From contig NC_012883.1 in the NCBI RefSeq assembly GCF_000022545.1, positions 1,170,276 through 1,234,275 on the forward strand: a stretch of DNA of 64,000 nucleotides, written 5' to 3'. Positions 16,599 to 25,791 of the stretch are shown one piece after another. A model generated the notes under the pieces. It was not told where the DNA came from. It searched no databases and saw only the letters and a list, made by a program, of their open reading frames with translations. The stretch's first letter is position 1, and every line of letters begins with the position of its first letter. Both the position numbers and the translations under genes were made by a program. This DNA is from Thermococcus sibiricus MM 739 (lineage in GTDB: Archaea; Methanobacteriota_B; Thermococci; Thermococcales; Thermococcaceae).

Positions 16599-17256
16599 AT
16601 TGCATCTCATTTTCATTTTCATCTATGCCTTGGTAATAGTTACAAGAACAAGCTTAGCTGAGCTGTTTTACTTTCTTCCGATATTGATGGTATTAATATT
16701 GCTTTTCAAACCTAAAAGAATGCTTTTTAAACACTTGGGATTCCTCTTAGGCTTTGAAGGGTTTCTGTTTATTCTAGCGTTGTTTACACCAGGAGATCCC
16801 CTGGTGACAACTCCCCTTGGAACAATAACCTCCGAGGGCATTCAAAGATTTTCCCTCTTACTTGGGAAAGCGTTTCTTTCTTCTTCTGCCGTTGTTGTAA
16901 TCTCAAATTCTCTTGGATTTCCATACCTATTAGGTGAGATGGAGGCCCTTCGCTTTCCCCGAATACTGGTGCTAACTCTTGCATTCACCTACCGGTATCT
17001 CGAGCTTTTTGAAGAAGAGGCTCTTCGGATGAAAAGGGCACTAGACTCCAGGGCATTCAACATTGGAAAAATAGAGTACTACAGAAAGCTGGGGGCACTC
17101 ATAGGAGAAACGTTTGCCAGAGCATACATCCGGAGTATAAAAATACACTGGGCAATGCTCTCCAGAGGTTTTGGAGAATTTCCCAAAGTAACTAAGGAAA
17201 GAAGAGTTGAACCCCTAATTCTAACCTTAATTGCATTGGGGGTGGCGTTGCTTTGA
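16591..17256 (+). CDS. cbiQ: ECF transporter T component CbiQ/NikQ
   Basis: Transmembrane coupling protein of the importer, 221 aa, about five helices. The cytoplasmic signature 'EEALRMKRALDSRAF' with the following 'WAMLSRGFGEFP' carries the Ala-Arg-X coupling helices (ARAL/SRGF-type) that contact the ATPase. The start GTG at 16591 overlaps the preceding gene; a TTG at 16600 is an alternative. Its last bases overlap cbiO. Confidence 0.9.
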   Translation: MPKLHLIFIFIYALVIVTRTSLAELFYFLPILMVLILLFKPKRMLFKHLGFLLGFEGFLFILALFTPGDPLVTTPLGTITSEGIQRFSLLLGKAFLSSSAVVVISNSLGFPYLLGEMEALRFPRILVLTLAFTYRYLELFEEEALRMKRALDSRAFNIGKIEYYRKLGALIGETFARAYIRSIKIHWAMLSRGFGEFPKVTKERRVEPLILTLIALGVALL

Positions 17257-18041
17257 TAGAACTTGTGAATGTCCATTTTTCATACAACAACCGAGAAGTT
17301 CTGAAGGACATTTCACTTAAGATAAACGATGGAGAAGTATTTGGAATCTTAGGCCCAAATGGAGCAGGAAAATCGACATTGATACTGCACTTGAACGGAA
17401 TACTGAAACCCAAAGAGGGAAAGGTCATAGTAAACGGTATAGAGGTTAACAAAAAGCCAAAGGAAGCTAGAAAAATAGTGGGAATAGTATTTCAAGACCC
17501 AAATGACCAGCTCTTCTCTCCCAAGGTATTTGATGACGTTGCCTTTGGTCCATATAATTTAGGCTTACGTGGAAGGGAGTTGGAGGAGAGAGTTGTAAAA
17601 GCTTTGAGGCTTGTTGGCATGGGAGATTACATATACAGAGAAACAAAAGAACTTAGCTTTGGAGAAAAAAAGAGGGTAGCGATAGCAACGGTGCTTGCAA
17701 TGGAACCAGAGATTTTAGTGTTTGACGAGCCCTTCGCTAACCTTGATTTTCGAGGAAAGAAAATGCTAAGGGAGTTAATTGAAAAATTCAGAGGAGAAAA
17801 GACCATAATTTTATCTTCCCATGAAGCTGAATATCTTACACTCTGTGATAGGATAGTCCTTCTAAGCGAGGGGAAAATTGTAAAGATTGGGAGCCCAGAA
17901 GAGATTTTAAGGAATGCTGGACTTCTCAGAGAGCACAATTTAGATGTGCCCTCTTTGATAGATTTATTCTCAAGTCTTGGGCTAGAAATACCCCGAAGCC
18001 TGGAGGAAGCTAAAAGAAAGCTTAAAAAAGTTTTAAGGTGA
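17253..18041 (+). CDS. cbiO: ECF transporter ATPase CbiO/NikO
   Basis: ABC ATPase powering Ni/Co import, 262 aa. Walker A 'GPNGAGKST' (residues 35-43), Q-loop 'VFQDPNDQLF', signature 'LSFGEKKRVAIA' (an LSFGE variant of LSGGQ), Walker B 'ILVFDEPFANLD', H-loop 'LSSHEAEY'. TTG start at 17253 overlaps the cbiQ stop (TTGA), with GGGGGTGG upstream. Last gene of the operon. Confidence 0.93.
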   Translation: MIELVNVHFSYNNREVLKDISLKINDGEVFGILGPNGAGKSTLILHLNGILKPKEGKVIVNGIEVNKKPKEARKIVGIVFQDPNDQLFSPKVFDDVAFGPYNLGLRGRELEERVVKALRLVGMGDYIYRETKELSFGEKKRVAIATVLAMEPEILVFDEPFANLDFRGKKMLRELIEKFRGEKTIILSSHEAEYLTLCDRIVLLSEGKIVKIGSPEEILRNAGLLREHNLDVPSLIDLFSSLGLEIPRSLEEAKRKLKKVLR

Positions 18042-18073
18042 ATTTTATTGCTGTTCTCTTTTTTCTCCAAAAT

Positions 18074-18100
18074 CCTTATAATGTATCACTGCGAATGAGT
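18074..18100 (+). promoter_or_regulatory. malP promoter with one good half of a Thermococcales glycolytic motif
   Basis: TATA-like CCTTATAATG (18074-18083) is followed by TATCAC (18084-18089), a five-base spacer and ATGAGT. The known TrmBL1/Tgr motif is TATCAC-N5-GTGATA; only the left half is perfect (right half about 3 of 6). A motif downstream of TATA would suit repression relieved by maltodextrin. Confidence 0.4.
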
Positions 18101-18131
18101 AACAAAATCTTGGCACTCACGGGGTGATGAT

Positions 18132-20627
18132 ATGGAGGCCGTTATTAATCAGATAAAATCAAAACTCCCGGAAAATTTAGAAGGGCTTTTGGACTTAGGA
18201 TATAATTACTGGTGGAACTGGAATAGAAGGGCCACAAAACTTTGGGAAAAAATAAATCCTGAACATTGGAGAGAATATAAGAATCCCGTCAAGCTTCTTC
18301 TTGATACTCCTGAGGAGAGACTAAAAGAACTTTCAAAAGACGATGATTTCATAAATCTGTATGAGCTTGTTATTGATCAGTTTAGACACTATATGGAATC
18401 TGAAAACACTTGGTTATCAACGAATTGGCCCAAATGGGAAGAACCTGTTATATACCTGTGCATGGAATACGGAATAAGTAAAAGTCTTCCTATATACTCT
18501 GGTGGACTTGGAATACTCGCAGGAGACCATTTGAAAACTGCAAGCGACTTAGGGCTTCCTTTTATAGGTATTGGTCTTCTTTACAAGCATGGATACTTTA
18601 AACAACAAATAGATAAAAATGGAAACCAAATAGAGGTATTTCCGGAGTATGACCCTCATGAAATGCCAATAAAACCCTTAACAACAAAAAAGGGAAATCC
18701 AATTCTCATAGAAGTTCCAATAGAAGATAGAACAGTTTATGCGAGAGCTTTTGAAGTTAATGTTGGTAGGGTAAAACTTTATCTTCTTGACACAGACGTT
18801 CCTGAGAACTCCCCAGACGACAGGACAATTTGTGATTATCTCTACAATGCCGAAATTGATAAACGAATAAAGCAAGAAATTCTCCTTGGTATTGGTGGGA
18901 TGAGGCTCTTGAGAGCATTAGGGATTGAATCAGCAGTGATCCATCTAAACGAAGGACATCCCGCCTTTGCAAATTTCCAAAGAATAGCATGGTATATGGA
19001 AGAAGGTTTGAACTTCTTAGAGGCTCTAACTATTGTAAGAGCAACTACTATTTTTACAACTCATACGCCGGTACCAGCTGGCCATGATAAATTTCCCATA
19101 GTAGAAGTGGAAAAAAGATTGGCTAAATTCCTTGAAGGAATTCCAAAAGAAGAATTTCTTAACCTAGGTCGTGAAGGTGAAGAATTCAATATGACTCTTC
19201 TTTCGATAAGAACTTCAAGCTACGTGAATGCCGTAAGCAAACTACACACTGCCGTCACCAAAGAAATGTGGAAAGAGCTCTGGAAAGGCGTTCCTCCTGA
19301 TGAAATGCCTGTAGAGGGCATTACAAATGGAGTCCATACAAAAACATGGCTACATAATGAAATAAAGAAGCTCATTGATAGATATATCGGAAGAGTTTGG
19401 AGAGATTATGCTGAGTTGGAGGGCCTTTGGTATGGCGTAGAGAGAATTCCCAATGAAGAACTATGGGAAGCCCACCTAAAGGCAAAAAAAGAGCTCATAG
19501 ACCTCATCAAAAGAAATATGAAAGAAAGGAACAAAAGACTTGGCATTGAAGAGCCTATACCAGAAATAAACGAAAATGCATTGTTAATTGGCTTTGCAAG
19601 GCGTTTTGCAACATACAAACGCGCAACAATGATCTTCAATGATTTAGAAAGACTCAAAAAAATAGCAAACAATCCAGAAAGGCCGGTATATATAATTTTT
19701 GGAGGAAAAGCGCACCCAATGGATACTTCAGGTAAAGAATTTCTAAAAAGGCTCTATGAAGTTTCCCAAATGCCAGAATTTAAAGGCAAAATCATAATAT
19801 TCGAGAATTATGATATGGGTTCAGCTAGGGCCATGATATCGGGAGTGGATGTATGGCTCAATACTCCCCGACGACCTTTAGAGGCTAGCGGAACGAGTGG
19901 AATGAAGGCAGGCCTTAATGGTGTCCTCAACCTAAGTGTTTACGATGGCTGGTGGGTTGAAGGATATAACGGTAAGAATGGCTGGATTATAGGAGAGGAG
20001 AGCATTGAACCAGAAACTGAGGGAGATGATATAACTGATGCAGAAAGTCTGTATGAATTACTAGAAAATGAGGTTATTCCCACATATTACGAAAATAGAC
20101 AAAGATGGATTTACATGATGAAAGAGAGCATAAAGAGTATTGCTCCACGCTTTAGCACACACAGAATGCTTAAAGAGTATGTGAACAAGTTCTACTCAAA
20201 GGCTTTAACTAATGCCGTTCTCCTAAAAAGAGACAAATTCAATACAACTAGAGAGATCGCCACATGGAAAGCAAAGGTGCTTAATTCATGGAACAAGGTT
20301 AATATAGAAAGGATTATCACTCATGATGCCATTGCTACTGAAATAATAGTAGACTTAGATGAACTTGCTCCCGAAGATGTAAAAGTTGAAATCTACTATG
20401 GGGTTAAAGCAGAGGGATATGCTATAGAAAAGCCGTATATAATAGAACTCAAACGTCCTCAACACCTAGGAGATACAAAATGGCTCTACAGATACAAAGG
20501 GAATGCTCTCAAGAACCTTGGAAATCCGTGCTGGCACTATGCAGTGAGGGTTTATCCATACCACGATAAATTGCCCCATAAATTCTTGCTCGGTCTTATT
20601 AAGTGGAAGGGTTTCTTTGACTTTTAA
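18132..20627 (+). CDS. malP: Maltodextrin (alpha-glucan) phosphorylase
   Basis: GT35-family enzyme releasing glucose-1-phosphate from maltodextrin or glycogen with phosphate. 831 aa, the length I recall for the Thermococcus litoralis enzyme. The archaeal-type N-terminus ('LGYNYWWNWNRRA') and the pyridoxal-phosphate lysine in 'EASGTSGMKAGLNGV' (Lys at about residue 592) are visible, as is 'CMEYGISKSLPIYSGGLG'. Cytoplasmic. ATG 18132 behind GGGGTGATG. It stands alone with its own promoter. Confidence 0.95.
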   Translation: MEAVINQIKSKLPENLEGLLDLGYNYWWNWNRRATKLWEKINPEHWREYKNPVKLLLDTPEERLKELSKDDDFINLYELVIDQFRHYMESENTWLSTNWPKWEEPVIYLCMEYGISKSLPIYSGGLGILAGDHLKTASDLGLPFIGIGLLYKHGYFKQQIDKNGNQIEVFPEYDPHEMPIKPLTTKKGNPILIEVPIEDRTVYARAFEVNVGRVKLYLLDTDVPENSPDDRTICDYLYNAEIDKRIKQEILLGIGGMRLLRALGIESAVIHLNEGHPAFANFQRIAWYMEEGLNFLEALTIVRATTIFTTHTPVPAGHDKFPIVEVEKRLAKFLEGIPKEEFLNLGREGEEFNMTLLSIRTSSYVNAVSKLHTAVTKEMWKELWKGVPPDEMPVEGITNGVHTKTWLHNEIKKLIDRYIGRVWRDYAELEGLWYGVERIPNEELWEAHLKAKKELIDLIKRNMKERNKRLGIEEPIPEINENALLIGFARRFATYKRATMIFNDLERLKKIANNPERPVYIIFGGKAHPMDTSGKEFLKRLYEVSQMPEFKGKIIIFENYDMGSARAMISGVDVWLNTPRRPLEASGTSGMKAGLNGVLNLSVYDGWWVEGYNGKNGWIIGEESIEPETEGDDITDAESLYELLENEVIPTYYENRQRWIYMMKESIKSIAPRFSTHRMLKEYVNKFYSKALTNAVLLKRDKFNTTREIATWKAKVLNSWNKVNIERIITHDAIATEIIVDLDELAPEDVKVEIYYGVKAEGYAIEKPYIIELKRPQHLGDTKWLYRYKGNALKNLGNPCWHYAVRVYPYHDKLPHKFLLGLIKWKGFFDF

Positions 20628-21368
<741 letters not shown>

Positions 21369-21420
21369 TTTCACAACCTTTTTATATTTATTAAGGTTTC
21401 TCTTATATGGCGATGTTACA

Positions 21421-22740
21421 ATGAAGATTGTAGTGATTGGTTCTGGAACAGCCGGGAGTAATTTTGCACTCTTTGCAAGAAAGCTTGATAGAAAAGCGGA
21501 AATCATTGTAATAGGAAAAGAAAAAACAATGCAGTATTCCCCCTGTGCATTACCATTCGTTTTAAGCGGAAAAATCCCAAAGCTAGAAGATATCGTTGTA
21601 TTTCCCAATGAATTCTATGAAAAACAAAAAATTCAAATGATGCTTGAAACCGAGGCAAAAACCATAGACAGAAAGAGAAAGGTTATAATCACAGATAAAG
21701 ATGAAGTCCCATACGACAAACTTGTATTAGCTACAGGCTCCAAAGCATTCGTTCCACCAATTAAAGGTGTTGAAAAGAGAGGAGTCTTCACATTAAAAGA
21801 AATGAGAGACGTGAGAGAAATACAAGAATACATAAAAGAAAGAAAGCCAAAAAAAGCCGTTGTAATAGGTGCGGGCTTAATAGGGCTTGAAGGGGCCGTT
21901 GCATTTAGAGAACTTGGAATGGAAGTTCTCGTTGTTGAACTTCTCGAGCATCTACTTCCAACAATGCTTGACAAGGATATAGCCTCAATAGTACAATCCC
22001 ATCTAGAGGAAAGGGGAATCCAATTCAGATTTGGAGTTGGTGTGAGTGAGATTATCGGAGATCCAGTAACGGCCGTAAAGATAGGAGAAGAGAAAATTGA
22101 ATCTGATATAGTCCTTGTAGCAACTGGTGTAAGAGCGAACGTGGATCTTGCAAGAGAAGCTGGATTGGAAATAAAGAGGGGCATTGTTGTTGATGAATAT
22201 CTGAGAACAAGTGATCCAGACATATATGCTATCGGAGACTGTGCTGAAGTCTATGATGCCGTGACTGGAGAGAGAATACTAAGCCAGCTAGGTACAACAG
22301 CTGTTAGAATGGCAAAAGTAGCTGCTGAGAATGTTTTTAATAAAAACGTGAAGTTTAAACCAGTGTTTAATACAGCCATAACAGAACTTTTTGATCTGGA
22401 GATAGGCACTTTCGGAATAACACAGGAAAGAGCAAGGAAAGAAGGGATTGAAGTGGTAGTAGGCAAATTCAAGGGATCAACTAAGCCAGAGTATTATCCT
22501 GGAGGAAAACCAATAACCGTGAAATTGATCTTTAGAAAAGATAATAAAAAGCTAATAGGAGCCCAAATAGTTGGTGGAGAGAGAGTATGGGGAAGGATAA
22601 TGGCTCTAAGCTTTGCTGCCCAGAAAGAGGCTACAGTTGAAGATATTGCCTATGGAGAAACAGCTTATGCACCCCCAATAAGTCCGACTATTGATCCAAT
22701 AACTGTTGCAGCAGAAATGGCTCTTAGAAGATTTAAATAA
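21421..22740 (+). CDS. FAD-dependent pyridine nucleotide-disulfide oxidoreductase (NADH oxidase/CoA-disulfide reductase family)
   Basis: 439 aa flavoprotein. FAD-binding 'VVIGSGTAGSNFA' at the N-terminus, NAD(P)H-binding 'AVVIGAGLIGLEGA' (about 150-163), second FAD motif 'DIYAIGDCAEV' (about 268-278), and a single redox cysteine in 'SPCALPF' (about residue 42). This is the pattern of NADH oxidases and CoA-disulfide reductases, which in Thermococcales reduce O2, disulfides or elemental sulfur via CoA. The exact substrate cannot be decided. ATG 21421; TATA-like TTTATATTTA lies at 21381-21390, so the longer upstream frame is rejected. Confidence 0.88.
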   Translation: MKIVVIGSGTAGSNFALFARKLDRKAEIIVIGKEKTMQYSPCALPFVLSGKIPKLEDIVVFPNEFYEKQKIQMMLETEAKTIDRKRKVIITDKDEVPYDKLVLATGSKAFVPPIKGVEKRGVFTLKEMRDVREIQEYIKERKPKKAVVIGAGLIGLEGAVAFRELGMEVLVVELLEHLLPTMLDKDIASIVQSHLEERGIQFRFGVGVSEIIGDPVTAVKIGEEKIESDIVLVATGVRANVDLAREAGLEIKRGIVVDEYLRTSDPDIYAIGDCAEVYDAVTGERILSQLGTTAVRMAKVAAENVFNKNVKFKPVFNTAITELFDLEIGTFGITQERARKEGIEVVVGKFKGSTKPEYYPGGKPITVKLIFRKDNKKLIGAQIVGGERVWGRIMALSFAAQKEATVEDIAYGETAYAPPISPTIDPITVAAEMALRRFK

Positions 22741-22747
22741 CATTTGC

Positions 22748-22778
22748 TCTTTTTCCTTCTTTTTTGACTCTTTTTTTG
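22748..22778 (+). terminator. T-rich terminator after the oxidoreductase gene
   Basis: Three runs of five or more T within 31 bases right after the stop at 22740, as in archaeal oligo-T termination. Confidence 0.5.
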
Positions 22779-22803
22779 ATTCTAAAGGACAAGAGTCAAC
22801 TTT

Positions 22804-22843
22804 TTGTCATAATGACAAATAAGGTTGGAAAAGATTTTTATAG
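22804..22843 (+). promoter_or_regulatory. Palindromic operator and promoter of the sodium symporter gene
   Basis: Perfect 15-base palindrome TTGTCATAATGACAA (22804-22818) directly upstream of BRE-like GGAAAAG and TATA-like TTTTTATAG (22835-22843). The predicted start near 22867 leaves a leader of about 125 bases, containing a possible hairpin with GTATAG/CTATAC arms. A dimeric regulator is likely; its identity is unknown. Confidence 0.5.
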
Positions 22844-22992
22844 ATGTCCTCCATTCTAATACGTTGATGCACTATGATATTCAGGAGTGAGGGTTTTTGG
22901 GAGTATAGTTGGTGAACCTTTTCTATACGTGGGTTATTTAGTAGTCCCTAACTCTAATTTCGACGTTTCAAAACTGTTTGGAGGTGTAGTTT

Positions 22993-24276
22993 GTGGCCAG
23001 AGAAACTTGGGGAAGTAGAGTAGGTTTTGTTGCAGCATCTATAGGAAGCGCAGTAGGTTTAGGAAACATCTGGATGTTTCCAATGAGAGCCGGCCTTTAT
23101 GGAGGAGCTGCGTTTTTAGTACCCTATTTGGTATTGCTATTTACAGTAGGAGTTGTAGGACTTACTGTAGAATGGACTTTAGGAAGATCAACCAAAGGAG
23201 GCCCAATAGAAGCGTTCGCCAAAGCACTACCCGGAGGAAAGTACCTTGGAATACTTGTCAACATAATAATGATAATGATATTTGCCTTTTATTCACTAGT
23301 ACTTGGATGGATACTTAGATACTTTATCGCCACCCTTACAGGAGAATTAACAAAAGCTAATCCAGGTGCATTCTTTGATGCTCTTGCCTTTAGTAAAGAG
23401 GCACTTCTGTGGCAGTTTATAGTAATAGCAATAACCGTAGGTATAGTGGCAATGGGTGTTCAAAAGGGAATTGAAAGAGCCAACAAAATCATGATGCCAG
23501 CCCTTTTTGTGCTTCTTATCATGTTAACAATAAGAAGCGTTACACTTCCCAACGCCTATGAAGGACTCAAATTTTACCTTTTACCTGACTGGAGCAAAAT
23601 GATGAGCGGAAAAACATGGATGATAGCACTATCACAGATGTTCTTCTCTCTGAGTGTTTTGGGTACTACAATGGTAGTTTACGGAAGCTACCTGAAGGAG
23701 AGCGATGACATTCCTCTATCAGCAATAGCAACAGCTTTCGGGGATACAGCGGTAGCAGTCACAGCGGGTTTCTTAATATTCCCTGCAGTATTTTCCTTTG
23801 GAGTCGAACCCACAGCAGGACCAGGACTAGTTTTTGTAACACTCCCCATGGTATTCCAAAAAATGCCTGGTGGAATATTCTTTGGGATGTTGTTCTTCCT
23901 CTTGTTGATATTCGCTGGATTGTCCTCAACAGTTTCAATGCTCGAAGTCTACGTTGATTCAGCAATTACAAAGCTCAATATGAGTAGAAAGAATGCCTCG
24001 GTTCTCCTAGGTCTGGCGACCTTCCTAGTTGGAGCCCCCTCTGCACTAAGCCCCTCATACTTTGATTGGATCGCAAACATCTCTACTGTTTATATAGGCC
24101 CATTAGGAGCCTTAATAGCAGCTTTAGCATTAATAAGGCTTGGAATAGAGAAGGCCTATGAAGAACTCAGAAAGGGGGCCTTAATAGAAGTCCCAGAAGC
24201 CTGGAAACCTTGGGTAAAATACCTTTACCCAATAGTGATAATAGTCATATATATCTCACAGTTTGTACTGGGGTGA
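22993..24276 (+). CDS. Neurotransmitter:sodium symporter family (LeuT-like) amino-acid transporter
   Basis: Sodium-coupled importer of an amino acid or similar compound. 427 aa, 11 hydrophobic helices. The helix-1 signature 'GSAVGLGNIWMFP' (about residues 18-30) contains the unwound substrate/sodium site; Met replaces the common Arg of GNIWRFP. Later 'FAGLSSTVSMLEVYVDS' is the helix-8 sodium-site region. The GTG at 22993 follows GGAGGTGTAG. Followed after four bases by a 32-codon gene. Confidence 0.9.
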   Translation: MARETWGSRVGFVAASIGSAVGLGNIWMFPMRAGLYGGAAFLVPYLVLLFTVGVVGLTVEWTLGRSTKGGPIEAFAKALPGGKYLGILVNIIMIMIFAFYSLVLGWILRYFIATLTGELTKANPGAFFDALAFSKEALLWQFIVIAITVGIVAMGVQKGIERANKIMMPALFVLLIMLTIRSVTLPNAYEGLKFYLLPDWSKMMSGKTWMIALSQMFFSLSVLGTTMVVYGSYLKESDDIPLSAIATAFGDTAVAVTAGFLIFPAVFSFGVEPTAGPGLVFVTLPMVFQKMPGGIFFGMLFFLLLIFAGLSSTVSMLEVYVDSAITKLNMSRKNASVLLGLATFLVGAPSALSPSYFDWIANISTVYIGPLGALIAALALIRLGIEKAYEELRKGALIEVPEAWKPWVKYLYPIVIIVIYISQFVLG

Positions 24277-24280
24277 TAAA

Positions 24281-24379
24281 ATGGACATAGTCTACCTCAT
24301 AGCAATATTTGTAGTATTAATAATATACGGTCCCTTGATATGGGCTCTCTACCGGCTTTCAAAAGCTTCCACCTCTTAA
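24281..24379 (+). CDS. 32-aa single-pass membrane protein, likely symporter partner
   Basis: Tiny gene, four bases after the symporter stop, with an ideal ribosome site (GGGGTGA, 24270-24276) before its ATG. The product has one helix ('IAIFVVLIIYGPLIWALY', about residues 7-24) and a short Ser/Lys tail. Bacterial transporters of this family often have a small membrane subunit encoded next door (MetS beside MetP), so a partner role is a reasonable inference; no experimental support is known to me. Confidence 0.6.
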   Translation: MDIVYLIAIFVVLIIYGPLIWALYRLSKASTS

Positions 24380-24390
24380 TTTCTTTTTTT
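24380..24390 (+). terminator. Oligo-T terminator after the symporter operon
   Basis: TTTCTTTTTTT directly after the 32-codon gene, just before the ribosome site of the next gene. Confidence 0.45.
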
Positions 24391-24401
24391 GGTGAGTCCC
24401 T

Positions 24402-25451
24402 ATGGCAATAAAAGACGTTAAAAATATGGGAAAAGATTATGGAAAGGATTTGCCAAAAGGAGACTACTTAGACTGTGCCCTCGCACATAACCCATTTGGA
24501 TGCCCTACGCTGGTGATTGAAGAACTCAAAAAGCTTAGTTTTCATGATATACACTTGTACCCTAATAATGATGAAAAACTCAAAGAAGCTCTTGCAGAAT
24601 TCTGGAATGTAAAAAATGACCAGATTTTCCTCGGCACAGGCTCTATGGGATGTCTTCAGAAAATTAATAAGCTTCTCACTCCTGGTTCAGTTGTTCTTGG
24701 CTATTCTCCTCAGTTCCTTCCTTATATTAACGACGCCCGTTTGAACGGAGCGGTTTACCACTATGTACCCCTACTGAGGGAGGAAGATTTTACTATAGAT
24801 GTTTCCAGAATAATTGCTCAAATCGATGAGAGAACGACCTTCATCTACGTGGATAACCCAAACAATCCTACCGGCCAGATCTTCAAGCTAAAGGAGATTG
24901 AAGAACTTGCGGAAGAAGCTGGAAGAAAGGGGGCTATTCTAATCGTTGATGAAGCATTTGGAGAGTTTATGGAGAAAAGGAATTCCGCAATAAACCTCGA
25001 ATATCCAAACGTTGTGATCACAAGGTCATTCTCAAAGGGCTTTGGGCTGGCCGGCCTGAGAATCGGATACTGCGTGGTAAAGGGCAAGGAGATGAAAGAG
25101 TTGCTTTTTAAGGTCGATTTTCCATTCTCAATCACAAACATCTCAATACGAGCCGCTCTAAAAGCGCTTGAGGATACAGAATTTTTAAAGAAGACTATCA
25201 AGAAGACCAAAAAGAGCAAGGAGAAAACCATGAAGGAGCTTGGAAGAAGGTTTCATATAGCAAAGACCCACAAAACAACCCCAATCTTCCTGTGTGGTGG
25301 TCAAAAAGATACATATGGCTATTTTCTTCAGAAAGGAATCCTCACAGTCCCAGGAAGTGAATTCATGAACCTTGATGATTCGTATGTCAGAATAAGAGTG
25401 CCGAAAGATGTAGATGAGCTTCTAACAAGAATCAATCTTCCATCACCATAA
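24402..25451 (+). CDS. Class I/II pyridoxal-phosphate aminotransferase, HisC-like
   Basis: 349 aa, fold-type I. Visible landmarks: phosphate-binding 'GTGSMGCLQKINK' (about 75-87), 'VDNPNNPTGQIF' (about 149-160), 'ILIVDEAFGEF' with the PLP Asp, and 'SFSKGFGLAGLRIGY' with the Schiff-base Lys (about residue 212). The overall pattern is closest to histidinol-phosphate aminotransferases, but no other his genes are nearby, so another amino acid is possible. ATG 24402 behind GGTGAG. Confidence 0.82.
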   Translation: MAIKDVKNMGKDYGKDLPKGDYLDCALAHNPFGCPTLVIEELKKLSFHDIHLYPNNDEKLKEALAEFWNVKNDQIFLGTGSMGCLQKINKLLTPGSVVLGYSPQFLPYINDARLNGAVYHYVPLLREEDFTIDVSRIIAQIDERTTFIYVDNPNNPTGQIFKLKEIEELAEEAGRKGAILIVDEAFGEFMEKRNSAINLEYPNVVITRSFSKGFGLAGLRIGYCVVKGKEMKELLFKVDFPFSITNISIRAALKALEDTEFLKKTIKKTKKSKEKTMKELGRRFHIAKTHKTTPIFLCGGQKDTYGYFLQKGILTVPGSEFMNLDDSYVRIRVPKDVDELLTRINLPSP

Positions 25452-25494
25452 AAAAGAAGAGCAACACAGGAGGTTTAATCTTCATTTTTCTCAC

Positions 25495-25758
25495 CTAAAG
25501 CTTTCCGAGTAGCATTAATATTCCAAAGAGGATAAACAGCACTCCTGCTCCCTTGTGAATAAGCTCAAAAGGTAAGGCATCACCTATTTTGTCCCCCAAT
25601 ATTGCCCCGATCAAATTAACGGAAACCAACCCTAAAACCGCTCCTAGAAATGCCTTTACCCATCCATATTTAGAGGCAAAAGCAATTGTCGCTAGCTGGG
25701 TCTTATCTCCCAGTTCTGCAAGAAAAATTGCTACAAACACATAAAGAACTTCTTTCAA
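25495..25758 (-). CDS. GDT1/TMEM165 (UPF0016) half-transporter
   Basis: 87-aa membrane protein with three helices and the family motif E-x-G-D-K-T ('AELGDKTQLATIAFAS', residues 14-29). The GDT1 family moves Mn2+ or Ca2+; single-repeat forms like this act as dimers. TTG start at 25758 with GGAGGGGATC six bases upstream. Co-directional with the upstream aminotransferase. Confidence 0.85.
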   Translation of the reverse strand: MKEVLYVFVAIFLAELGDKTQLATIAFASKYGWVKAFLGAVLGLVSVNLIGAILGDKIGDALPFELIHKGAGVLFILFGILMLLGKL

Positions 25759-25791
25759 AAGATCCCCTCCTTTAAAAAGATAATTAAAAAA

